Below are positions 7,251 to 13,962 of a stretch of DNA of 18,893 bases, one piece after another. The stretch comes from CAZPMT01 sp964587655 (GTDB lineage Bacteria > Hydrogenedentota > Hydrogenedentia > Hydrogenedentales > SLHB01). Made by a program: the position numbers and the translations under genes. Location of the stretch: contig CAZPMT010000108.1 in the NCBI GenBank assembly GCA_964587655.1, positions 1 to 18,893 of the forward strand. The letters run 5' to 3'. How positions within the stretch are numbered: position 1 is the stretch's first letter; every line of letters starts with the position of its first letter. Under the pieces are notes generated by a model, which was not told the DNA's origin, searched no databases, and worked only from the letters and a program-made list of their open reading frames with translations.

Positions 7251-8519
7251 TTACGAGCGGGTTCCCCAAAAACGCGTCGCGCGCCGTGCCGCAAGGAGTC
7301 CCGCGCCAGCAAATCCTAACACTAACAGATCGCCGAGATCCAACCGGCCTCCGCCGAGTCCAGGTATCACGCTCGCCGGCGCCTTCGTGAACGCTTGCCG
7401 CAAGTCCTTCCCGGGAGCCACAACGCTGAAGGCTCCCTCGCATCCCGACGCGCTCCGGGCGCGGACCCAGTAATAATAGGTTCGGCATACGTTAATGCAA
7501 CCAGCGGTACATGACCCGCTGGTGACCCCTTCGTCGATGTAAGAGAGGGCCGTTTCCGGCAACCAGTCGCTGACGGGCGCCGCCAAGCCGATGTTATCTG
7601 ACAAGCCCCGGTAAACTTGATAGCCCGCGGCCTCGTCTACCGTGGACCACTCGATAAGGGCCCCGCCCGCATCTACCAATGAGACGGTCACGTTGGCGGG
7701 CGCAACGGGACTGCCTGGGTGCCACGTTGCCGGCTCGCTCAAAGACCCTTCCTTCCCCTGTTGGTGCTGGGCGGAAACCCAATAGAAAAGGCTTGGGCAG
7801 GATCCCAGGCTCGGCGTCGTCGCGGCTGCGGAATCGTCAACTAAGGAGAGCGTGGAGGCCGGCAGGTCGTCGCTAATGAACTCGACCGTCGACGTGTCCT
7901 CCGATTCGCTCCGCAGGACATGGTACATGGAGGCCCCGGTTACCGCAGTCCATTTTACAAGGACACCTCTCTGAGCCGCGGAAACGGTCACGCTGGCCGG
8001 GGCGAAGTAAACCATCCGCACGGCCACCGCACGTCCATCAACATCCGCCATGGAAGGTTCGGTCCCTTCGATGAACACTCTTTCCAGCCTCGTGCCCGGC
8101 AACGCGAGATCGAAAGTCGCCGTCAGGACGAGACCGCTGTCCATCGCTTCACTGTTGAGCCCCCAGACGATGAAACTGACCGCCCCAGGGCCAGTCTCAT
8201 TGGCCTCCGCGTACTTCCCGGCGGCCGCGGCCGCGGGTCCCCGCGTTACCGACCTGAAGGCAATCACATTCGGATCGTAATCCATTCCGAAAACGATCAG
8301 GGATGGCTTCAGACCCCGCACGTTCAGCGTGACCGGCACCGTAATGCGGTCGTTTCGGGACGTGGCCGACGGCGCCCCGATCGTCAGTGTGTTGGCGAGG
8401 ACGCTCTTGACGGCGTCCTCCGCGGAAGCCCGCGCGCAGGCGCCACCCAATATGGATGTGACAACGCACGCGACAAGAAGACCATGCACACATTTCCCGG
8501 TCATCCTTTGAATCGACAT
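7251..8519 (-). CDS. Cohesin-like / fibronectin type III surface protein with C-terminal sorting-like signal
   Basis: A 422-aa exported protein. A signal peptide occupies about residues 1-33. A cohesin/dockerin-partner-like beta domain spans about 45-168: ITVPVTLNVRG, then a YDPNVIAFRSV strand, then VSFIVWGLN and SGLVLTATFDL, the typical order for cohesin folds. Two fibronectin type III-like domains follow (about 174-265 and 274-370), each ending in an aromatic YWV strand (FYWVSAQ, YYWVRAR). Five cysteines in 337-360 may form disulfides. The C-terminus is glycine-rich, then a hydrophobic helix (GDLLVLGFAGAGLLAARR, 396-413), then basic residues, like the tripartite tails handled by exosortase- or rhombosortase-type systems. 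The start has GGGAG ten bases upstream. Probable function: surface adhesion or scaffolding; the partner is unknown. No dockerin protein or sortase is visible in the window. Confidence 0.78.
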   Translation of the reverse strand: MSIQRMTGKCVHGLLVACVVTSILGGACARASAEDAVKSVLANTLTIGAPSATSRNDRITVPVTLNVRGLKPSLIVFGMDYDPNVIAFRSVTRGPAAAAAGKYAEANETGPGAVSFIVWGLNSEAMDSGLVLTATFDLALPGTRLERVFIEGTEPSMADVDGRAVAVRMVYFAPASVTVSAAQRGVLVKWTAVTGASMYHVLRSESEDTSTVEFISDDLPASTLSLVDDSAAATTPSLGSCPSLFYWVSAQHQQGKEGSLSEPATWHPGSPVAPANVTVSLVDAGGALIEWSTVDEAAGYQVYRGLSDNIGLAAPVSDWLPETALSYIDEGVTSGSCTAGCINVCRTYYYWVRARSASGCEGAFSVVAPGKDLRQAFTKAPASVIPGLGGGRLDLGDLLVLGFAGAGLLAARRATRFWGTRS

Positions 8520-8591
8520 CGTAACGCAACTCCCAACGATTCCTGTGGCCCATTCAGGCGGTAGACGAGCCGCCCAAGCGGGTAAGTCTCA

Positions 8592-8620
8592 AGTTTGCAG
8601 CACTATCGCAGTTCTGTCAA
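8592..8620 (-). promoter_or_regulatory. Possible promoter for the cohesin-like gene
   Basis: On the minus strand TTGACA (8615-8620) is a perfect -35 hexamer, followed after 17 bp by CAAACT (8592-8597), a poor -10 element. It lies 72 bp upstream of the start at 8519. It forms one side of a divergent intergenic region shared with the kinase gene. Confidence 0.35.
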
Positions 8621-8643
8621 GCAAAGAGGAAAGTGACGCACGG

Positions 8644-8697
8644 CACAGTTTGTCAAACACCGACAAACTGTGCAGTTTGTCAAACCACGACAAACCG
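8644..8697. repeat. Tandem pair of AGTTTGTC hairpins
   Basis: Hairpin 1: CACAGTTTGTC (8644-8654) pairs perfectly with GACAAACTGTG (8662-8672) around a 7-nt loop. Hairpin 2: CAGTTTGTC (8673-8681) pairs with GACAAACCG (8689-8697) with one mismatch and a 7-nt loop. The same unit occurs inside the kinase gene at 10290-10345. The element lies between divergent genes and upstream of the probable kinase promoter. It keeps the reading frame open upstream of the kinase, which makes a longer but unlikely start possible. Confidence 0.85.
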
Positions 8698-8744
8698 TTG
8701 GGATCGGGCAACCGGCAATCGCCCTCCTCCGAGCCGCGCGCGCA

Positions 8745-8774
8745 TTGCGACATCCCTGTCGAGCATGATAGAAT
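8745..8774 (+). promoter_or_regulatory. Probable promoter of the kinase-FGE gene
   Basis: TTGCGA (8745-8750) and TAGAAT (8769-8774) are separated by 18 bp. Transcription would begin near 8781, only about seven bases before the ATG at 8788, giving a leaderless or nearly leaderless mRNA. This is consistent with the absence of a ribosome site there. Confidence 0.45.
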
Positions 8775-8787
8775 AAACGCAAGATAT

Positions 8788-10530
8788 ATGATTCAAGTCA
8801 CCTGTTCAAATTGCGGGATCTGCTTCCTCGTCCCAACAACAATACAAGGGAGGAGTGGGATCTGTTTCGGCTGCGGTGCGCCGCTGAAGGTGCCGGATCT
8901 CTCTAACCTCCAGCAGAACATGGATTTAACCTTTGCGGTCGGCGACCGTATTGCAAACCGCTACATCATCCAGGGACGCGTCGGGGAGGGCGGCATGGGC
9001 GTGGTTTACCGCGCCCACGATACGCTTATCGACGAAGAAGTGGCCCTGAAGTTCATGAAGCCCCAGTTGCTGCGTACCCAGAAAGGGGTGTCGAGCTTCA
9101 TACACGAAGCCCAAGTCGCCCGCCGCCTGCGCCACGATAACATCGTGGCGGTTCACGACATAAGCTGGACGAGCGAAGGCATCCTCTACCTTTCCATGGA
9201 GTTCCTTCGCGGGCAGTCCCTCCGATCCCTGCTCCGGAAACGGCGGCAAGACCGGAAGTTCGTTGACGTCCGCTACGTGGTCCACCTCATCTCGGAAACT
9301 TTGAAGGCGCTCGATTACGCCCACCGCGTGGTGATACACAGAGATATCAAGCCCGAAAACGTGTTCATCCTTCCCGGAGAACAGGTCAAGGTCCTCGATT
9401 TCGGACTCGCCAAGGTCATTGACGAAGACACGCTCAACGTCCAGGCGGCCACCGAGAAAGATGGTTCGCGGATAGCCGGCACATTCGCGTATGCGGCGCC
9501 CGAGCAGAAGAGGCGCCTCCCGGTGGACCACCGCGCGGACCTTTATAGCGTGGGCCTCTTGTTTCACGAACTCCTAACGCTGCGCACCCCCATCGATACG
9601 CCAGTGACCGTGAACGCTGTCCGGAACGACGTGTCGCCTTCGCTGCAGAACGTGCTGGAACAAGCGCTCTACACGGAACGGGAGCGGCGCTGGCCGTCTG
9701 CGCGCGAATTCATGGAGGGCCTTGCGAAGGCCTTCGATCAATCCTACCGCCAAGTCGTATCGCACGTCCCGGACGCGCCGGGGGGAAGGGAAGTCTCCAC
9801 GGAAGGCATGGTCCTTCTGGAGGGCGGCCACTTCCTCATGGGTTGCGATGATGTGAAGGAAGAAGCCCCGGCGTTTGAAACCTATGTCGAGTCCTTCTTC
9901 ATCGACAAGTACCCGGTGACAGTCAAGCAGTATGCCGCTTTCCTGGAGGCGACCGGACATCCGAAACCAAGTTTCTGGAATGACCCCCACTACTCCGGAC
10001 CCGGCCAGCCCGTCGTCGGGGTGACTTGGCAAGATGCCAACGCATATGCCGCATGGGCCGGGAAGAAGCTTCCCACCGAGGCCCAATGGGAATTCGCCGC
10101 ACGAGGCAAGGAGAACCGCCTGTACCCCTGGGGCAACATCGAGGTGGATCGCACCTACTGCAATTTCGGCGACCACCTCAGCATACCGTCGATTGTCACG
10201 ATGCACGAAGAAGGCAAGACCCCACAGGGTGTCTGCGACCTTGCCGGAAACGTCTACGAGTGGACCCTCGACCCCTTCCTGCCTTACGGCACAGTTTGTC
10301 GTGGCCACAGTTTGTCGAACGGAGACAAACTGTTGACAAACTGTGACAAGCAGGACGGCGATTCCGCCCAAGAGTCGACGCCCCTTCGATCCGTTCGCGG
10401 AGGATGTTGGAGCTCGAGGCCTCGCGACTTGCGGTGCACCCACCGCCATGGCATGTTTCCCGAGACCCGCATCCCGACGCTCGGATTCCGTTGCGTGCTT
10501 CCCGCGAAGACCCGTACGAAACCTAAGTGA
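8788..10530 (+). CDS. Zinc-knuckle / Ser-Thr protein kinase / FGE (SUMF1)-domain fusion protein
   Basis: A 580-aa protein. Residues 6-29 form a two-knuckle zinc-ribbon-like head (C6-x2-C9, C26-x2-C29). A Hanks-type kinase follows (about 59-315) with all key residues: glycine loop GEGGMG (66-71), VALK lysine K88, HRDIKPEN (184-191, Asp186), DFG (204-206) and APE (237-239). Residues about 338-572 form an FGE/SUMF1-like domain: GMVLLEGGHFLMG, KLPTEAQWEFAARG, GNVYEW, RGGCW and a terminal GFR. The cysteine pattern of catalytic formylglycine-generating enzymes is not preserved, so a binding or sensing role is more likely. No transmembrane segment is apparent. Start: an upstream in-frame ATG exists at 8545, but residues between it and 8788 are encoded by repeat DNA and show no domain, and a promoter fits just before 8788. 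Residues 501-520 are encoded by an inserted AGTTTGTC repeat. Substrate and signal are unknown. Confidence 0.88.
   Translation: MIQVTCSNCGICFLVPTTIQGRSGICFGCGAPLKVPDLSNLQQNMDLTFAVGDRIANRYIIQGRVGEGGMGVVYRAHDTLIDEEVALKFMKPQLLRTQKGVSSFIHEAQVARRLRHDNIVAVHDISWTSEGILYLSMEFLRGQSLRSLLRKRRQDRKFVDVRYVVHLISETLKALDYAHRVVIHRDIKPENVFILPGEQVKVLDFGLAKVIDEDTLNVQAATEKDGSRIAGTFAYAAPEQKRRLPVDHRADLYSVGLLFHELLTLRTPIDTPVTVNAVRNDVSPSLQNVLEQALYTERERRWPSAREFMEGLAKAFDQSYRQVVSHVPDAPGGREVSTEGMVLLEGGHFLMGCDDVKEEAPAFETYVESFFIDKYPVTVKQYAAFLEATGHPKPSFWNDPHYSGPGQPVVGVTWQDANAYAAWAGKKLPTEAQWEFAARGKENRLYPWGNIEVDRTYCNFGDHLSIPSIVTMHEEGKTPQGVCDLAGNVYEWTLDPFLPYGTVCRGHSLSNGDKLLTNCDKQDGDSAQESTPLRSVRGGCWSSRPRDLRCTHRHGMFPETRIPTLGFRCVLPAKTRTKPK
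10290..10345. repeat. Nested AGTTTGTC inverted repeat inside the kinase-FGE gene
   Basis: Two head units CACAGTTTGTC (10290-10300 and 10306-10316) are followed by two inverted units, GACAAACTGT (10324-10333) and GACAAACTGTG (10335-10345). Outer and inner pairs can form one long interrupted hairpin. It is the same unit as at 8644-8697 in a different arrangement. It sits between the GNVYEW and RGGCW motifs of the FGE domain and is translated in frame as about 20 residues including SLSNGDKLLTNCDK. Confidence 0.88.
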
Positions 10531-10681
10531 GAAACTCAGGCCGCGCGCAAGGCTTCCGCGAGAGCCTGATGAAGGCCGGCTCATCCGGTTTTCGCGTGCT
10601 TCGTTTCCACCCCGTCGTGCTACCTCGAAAATACTTCTTGGACGTGCTCAAAGTGCGATATACGTTGACGCTGTGATCGGA

Positions 10682-11691
10682 TTATGCCGCAGGTTGGAGT
10701 TCGACCGCATGGCCGAGGGACTCCAGCCTTTTGACAAGATACCGCGTGAGCCGTTCTTCGTCCAGATGATCGAAATAGTCTTGACCGAGATCATGGTAGT
10801 ACGCTCCGGTGGACAGCAGACAATGGGCAATGAGAAGGATGGTGTGGCCGACTGCGACTATAGCCCGCTTCTTGCCTCGCCGACGCGCGATTCGACGGTA
10901 GAGGCTCTTGAGATAAGAGCCGGGCTTTTCGTGGGTGGCAGCCCAAGCCGCCTGCGTGAGAACGCGACGCAGCCAGCGGTTGCCGTGGCGCGTCTTGCCG
11001 TTGTGGCGTTTACCGGCGGTCTCGCAGTTGCCTGGACACAGTCCTCCCCAGGACGCCAGGTGGCCGCCCGTGGGAAACTGCGCCATGTCCGTGCCGATTT
11101 CGGCCAAGATCGTCTGGGCGATGCAGACGTGCACCCCAGGAATCGAATCCAGCAATTCAACGCAATCCTGGAAAGGGGGGACGAAAGGCTCCGGCCCAGG
11201 GGTTTCATCTTTTCCCGAGAGCGGCGTCTGTTCGCGGGCGTGCGGAGGATTGATTGTGTCGCTGGCACATACCGTGTCGATGCGCGCTTCGAGTTCGCCC
11301 ACCAAGATCTCAAGCGCCTTCAGATGGCGCAGGTGTTTGCGCGGCATGAAGCGATGATGTTCGGTAATCCGCGCCTCGAGCGACTCGCGCAACTGGCCTT
11401 GACGTTGGCATCTTCGAGCACTTTGTGAATGCGGTTCTTGACCCGTGTGACCTCGCCCATCATCTGCGCGCGTTCCCGCGTCAGGTCGCGCAACTCACGC
11501 AACCCACGGTGCGGCACGAAACTGGGCTGAAGCAGTCCGCACTGCAACAACTGCGCGATCCACTGGCAATCCTTCACATCCGTCTTGCGGCCAGGGACCT
11601 GTTTGATGTGCTGCGCGTTACACACCCACAAAGACAGGGCCATATCATTGAGGTCCTGGGGCCGGAGACATCGGCCAGCACCATACGAATC
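10682..11691 (-). pseudogene. IS110-family transposase remnant, frameshifted and truncated
   Basis: Two minus-strand frames together cover an IS110-type transposase. The N-terminal piece (about 11691-11398) carries AQHIKQVPGRKTDVKD, WIAQLLQCGLL, SFVP, RELRDLTRERA and NRIHKVLEDANVK, the end of the DEDD (RuvC-like) domain. The frame then changes near 11396-11402. The C-terminal piece (to 10682) starts QLRESLEARITEHHRFM and contains the Transposase_20 region: PGVHVCIAQTILAEIGTD, ASWGGLCPGNCETAGKR and GNRWLRRVLTQAAWAA. Lost relative to the family: the first 60 or so residues with the GIDVHK aspartate, and about 35-40 residues between DANVK and QLRESL. The usual SAGKR serine is Thr (TAGKR). The gene is almost certainly inactive. 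IS110 elements lack typical terminal inverted repeats and I could not define ends. Confidence 0.88.
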
Positions 11692-11713
11692 GCATAGTCC
11701 TACCCAATTTCTT

Positions 11714-11746
11714 CGATTACGATGACGATGACGATGGCGAGCACGA
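11714..11746. repeat. Hexamer tandem repeat (CGATGA)n at the broken transposase 5' end
   Basis: CGATTA, CGATGA, CGATGA, CGATGG, CGAGCA run with a strict 6-bp period and are followed by CGA. They lie exactly where the transposase loses homology. On the opposite strand this reads as an Arg-His run that extends the transposase frame artificially. It may mark the breakpoint that removed the 5' part of the element. Confidence 0.55.
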
Positions 11747-11831
11747 AGGAACGTCGGCGAGGTCCGCAATCAGGTAATCCTGGTCTTAAGCACAATTAGA
11801 TGCGTTTGCCCTGCCTGCATGGTTCGTTCGT

Positions 11832-11861
11832 TTGATTCTCCCGCCCGGTATCTGGTAATAT
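11832..11861 (+). promoter_or_regulatory. Promoter of the yceD-rpmF(-plsX) operon
   Basis: TTGATT (11832-11837) and TAATAT (11856-11861) are separated by 18 bp, with TGG just before the -10 (extended -10). Five of six -10 bases match consensus. The predicted start near 11868 leaves a leader of about 28 nt before the GTG start of yceD. It is the strongest promoter-like match in the window. Confidence 0.6.
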
Positions 11862-11895
11862 ATCGGCAACTTGTGCGCGCGACGGGTGATCGACA

Positions 11896-12492
11896 GTGAA
11901 CAGATTGACAGTGCCGGTGGCTTCCATTACGGTCGGCGGCGCTAGTATCGATGTAGTGGTCCCCATCGCGGAACTCGAGCCGCCGGATGTGAAAAGCGGT
12001 GCGCCCGTCGTCACGGTGAACGTGGCGGGCGTGCTGTCGGAAGCGGGCGACGAGTATCTCTTTCAAGGGAGCGTTTCGGGCGTTTTCGAGCACGTATGCG
12101 ACCGGTGCCTCGAGGCGGTGCGCGCGCCGTTCGACGTGGATGTCGTGTGGACCTTCAAGGAAGGCCAGCGGGAGACGGTCGAGGGTGCATTGGAAGAGGA
12201 TGACACGGACGAGACTGCCGTTGCGGTCGCCGGGTTCGATGGAAACGAGATCGACTTGGCGCCGTGCGTATGGGAAGAAGTGGTCCTGGCGATGCCCTCG
12301 AAGTTCATCTGCCGGGAGGATTGCGCGGGGCTGTGCCCCAAGTGCGGAGTGAACCTGAATCGCGGCCGGTGTGCGTGTCGCGAGAACGATGGCAATGTGG
12401 CGGATCGAGGGGAACGCCCCATGGGAAACAAAGGCTTGGCCGGTCTGGCGGAACTCTTTCCGGATCTGCGGCCAAAGCGTTCGGAGGAGTAA
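11896..12492 (+). CDS. yceD: YceD/DUF177-family protein
   Basis: A 198-aa protein of the YceD (DUF177) family, which is linked to accumulation of 23S rRNA in bacteria and plastids and is nearly always encoded immediately upstream of rpmF, as here. Family cysteine motifs are present: CDRCLE (68-73) and CREDCAGLCPKCGVNLN (139-155), with C159/C161 after it, suggesting metal binding. The C-terminal GLAGLAELFPDL matches the usual NPxLAxLxxL ending. The middle contains an acidic run (residues 100-106). The start is GTG at 11896; GGTGAT (11885-11890) precedes it by five bases and complements the 16S tail. The stop is four bases before the rpmF start. Confidence 0.92.
   Translation: MNRLTVPVASITVGGASIDVVVPIAELEPPDVKSGAPVVTVNVAGVLSEAGDEYLFQGSVSGVFEHVCDRCLEAVRAPFDVDVVWTFKEGQRETVEGALEEDDTDETAVAVAGFDGNEIDLAPCVWEEVVLAMPSKFICREDCAGLCPKCGVNLNRGRCACRENDGNVADRGERPMGNKGLAGLAELFPDLRPKRSEE
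12483..12489 (+). promoter_or_regulatory. Ribosome binding site deciding the rpmF GTG start
   Basis: GGAGGAG, overlapping the last codons of yceD and seven bases before the GTG at 12497. It fixes the rpmF start at the family-typical MPVPKRR and argues against an upstream in-frame start at 12371 inside yceD. Confidence 0.8.
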
Positions 12493-12496
12493 TACA

Positions 12497-12679
12497 GTGC
12501 CCGTACCAAAACGTAGAACGGGTAAAGCGAAGCGCGACATGCGCCGTTCTCATCACGCCCTGACACCACGCAATCTTACCGACTGCGCCAGCTGCGGCGA
12601 AAAAATCCCGCCGCATCGCGTATGCCCCAAGTGCGGACACTACAAAGAGCGTTTGGTTCTCAGCAGCGAAAGCGAGTAG
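12497..12679 (+). CDS. rpmF: 50S ribosomal protein L32
   Basis: A 60-aa basic protein of the large ribosomal subunit. MPVPKRRTGKAKRDMRRSHH at the N-terminus is the typical L32 start, and LTPRNLTDCASCGEKIPPHRVCPKCGHYK is the zinc-ribbon part with C30-x2-C33 and C43-x2-C46, so this is the zinc-binding form. It starts with GTG, preceded by a strong ribosome site, and follows yceD by four bases, so the two are co-translated. Downstream, a 64-bp-period hairpin array separates it from plsX. Confidence 0.97.
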   Translation: MPVPKRRTGKAKRDMRRSHHALTPRNLTDCASCGEKIPPHRVCPKCGHYKERLVLSSESE

Positions 12680-12709
12680 TCCGTCCTCGATTCCAAAGTG
12701 GAACGTGGA

Positions 12710-12855
12710 AGCGGCATTCTTGCCGCTGTGCTTCAGCCGAAGAAACGCGACGAGGACGTCGCGTCCACGTGGCAGCGGCGTCCTCGCCGCTGTGCTTCAG
12801 CCGAAGAAACGCGACGAGGACGTCGCGTCTACGTAACAGCGGCGTCCTCGCCGCT
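12710..12855. repeat. 64-bp tandem repeat of short hairpins between rpmF and plsX
   Basis: Unit 1 is 12710-12773, unit 2 is 12774-12837, and a third partial unit is 12838-12855. Each full unit has two 7-bp stems with 4-nt loops: AGCGGCG-TCCT-CGCCGCT (AGCGGCA-TTCT-TGCCGCT in unit 1) and CGCGACG-AGGA-CGTCGCG. The TCCT and AGGA loops are complementary, and the two hairpins look like diverged inverted copies of one another. The whole array lies in the 199-bp gap between rpmF and plsX and would be in their co-transcript. Not a CRISPR: units are contiguous with no unique spacers. Confidence 0.9.
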
Positions 12856-12878
12856 TCGTACCCTGATAAGGATCTTCC

Positions 12879-13922
12879 ATGCGCATTGCTGTGGACGCCA
12901 TGGGGTCCGACCGGGCCCCTTACGTGGAAGTGCACGGCGCGGTGGTTGCCAGCATGTCCACCGGGGTCGAGGTGTTGCTTGCCGGGGACGAGCGTGAACT
13001 CAAGGCAACCCTGGCGGCCTATCGGAAACCGCACCGCGTCTCGGTGGTCCATGCCTCCGAGGTCATCGGCATGGAAGATCACCCGGCGAAAGCCATCCGG
13101 CGGAAAAAGGACTCGTCATTGCACGTGGCGCTGCGCCTTGTCAAAGAAGGCAAGGCCGACGGCTTCGTGAGCGCGGGCAACACCGGCGCGGTGATGATGG
13201 GTGCGCGGACCGTGCTGGGACCGATACGGGGCGTGGCGCGGTCGGCCATCTGCCAAGCCCTTCCAACCCGAAGGAAACCCGTCCTCGTGATCGATCTGGG
13301 CGCGAACGTGGACTGTACGGTGCGGCACCTCTGCGAGTTTGCGGAGATGGGGATGGTGTATTCCGAGCGCGTGTTCGGCGTGCAGAACCCTCGGATCGGC
13401 CTGCTCAACATCGGCGAGGAGCAGGCCAAGGGCAATGAGATTGCCAAGGCCGTCCATGCAACGCTGAACGCCGTCGACCACATAAACTTCATCGGCAACG
13501 TCGAGCCGAAGGGACTGTACGACGGCGTGGCCGACGTTGTCGTGTGCGATGGATTCATCGGCAATCTGGTTCTCAAGACCAGCGAGGCCGTAGGTTCATT
13601 GATGAGCGCGCTGCTCAAGCGCGAATTGAGCAGCACATGGCTCAGCAAGTTCGGGGCGCTGATCAGCATGGGTGCGTACCGCCGTTTGAAGAAGGCCATC
13701 GACCCTAACGAGTATATCGGGGCGCCGCTGCTGGGCGTCAACGGCAACGTGATCATCTGCCACGGGTCCTCATCCGCGCGTGGGATCTGCAACTCGATTC
13801 AAGGCGCATGCCGCGCCGCCGAAACCGCCGTCAACCGCCACATCCGGGAAGGCATCCAAAAACTCCGCGAAGCCGAGGCCGTGCGCAAGCACTTCGGCGC
13901 GGAAGCCGACCCGAACGACTGA
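12879..13922 (+). CDS. plsX: Phosphate acyltransferase PlsX
   Basis: A 347-aa peripheral membrane enzyme that converts acyl-ACP and phosphate to acyl-phosphate, feeding PlsY in phosphatidic-acid synthesis. Family landmarks are MRIAVDAMGSDRAP (1-14; many homologues have GGD), GFVSAGNTGA (95-104), PTRRKPVLVIDLGANVDC (129-146), GLLNIGEE (174-181), NFIGNVEPKGLYDGVADVVVCDGFIGN (203-229) and YIGAPLLGVNG (279-289). Length is normal for the family. ATG is preceded by AAGGAT (12868-12873) at five bases. Its position after yceD-rpmF is conserved in many bacteria, but fabH/fabD, often next, are absent here. Confidence 0.96.
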   Translation: MRIAVDAMGSDRAPYVEVHGAVVASMSTGVEVLLAGDERELKATLAAYRKPHRVSVVHASEVIGMEDHPAKAIRRKKDSSLHVALRLVKEGKADGFVSAGNTGAVMMGARTVLGPIRGVARSAICQALPTRRKPVLVIDLGANVDCTVRHLCEFAEMGMVYSERVFGVQNPRIGLLNIGEEQAKGNEIAKAVHATLNAVDHINFIGNVEPKGLYDGVADVVVCDGFIGNLVLKTSEAVGSLMSALLKRELSSTWLSKFGALISMGAYRRLKKAIDPNEYIGAPLLGVNGNVIICHGSSSARGICNSIQGACRAAETAVNRHIREGIQKLREAEAVRKHFGAEADPND

Positions 13923-13962
13923 TACCCGGCAGCGAGAGGCGTTACGGCGTCAAGAGGATGTG

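Noticed and set aside
8545..8787. N-terminal extension of the kinase from ATG 8545
   Set aside because: The extra 81 codons contain the hairpin repeat and no domain, and a promoter-like pair at 8745-8774 fits a start at 8788.
8788..10530. Active formylglycine-generating enzyme activity for the kinase fusion
   Set aside because: The domain fold motifs are present but the cysteine spacing of catalytic enzymes is not, and no sulfatase gene is nearby.
9574..10584. Minus-strand open frame of 336 codons
   Set aside because: It is antisense to the kinase-FGE gene, with no domain and no plausible start signal.
10343..11428. Plus-strand open frame of 361 codons
   Set aside because: It runs through the end of the kinase gene and antisense to the IS110 remnant, and its composition is shadow-like.
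12710..12855. CRISPR array
   Set aside because: The repeats are contiguous 64-bp units without unique spacers, and no cas gene is visible.
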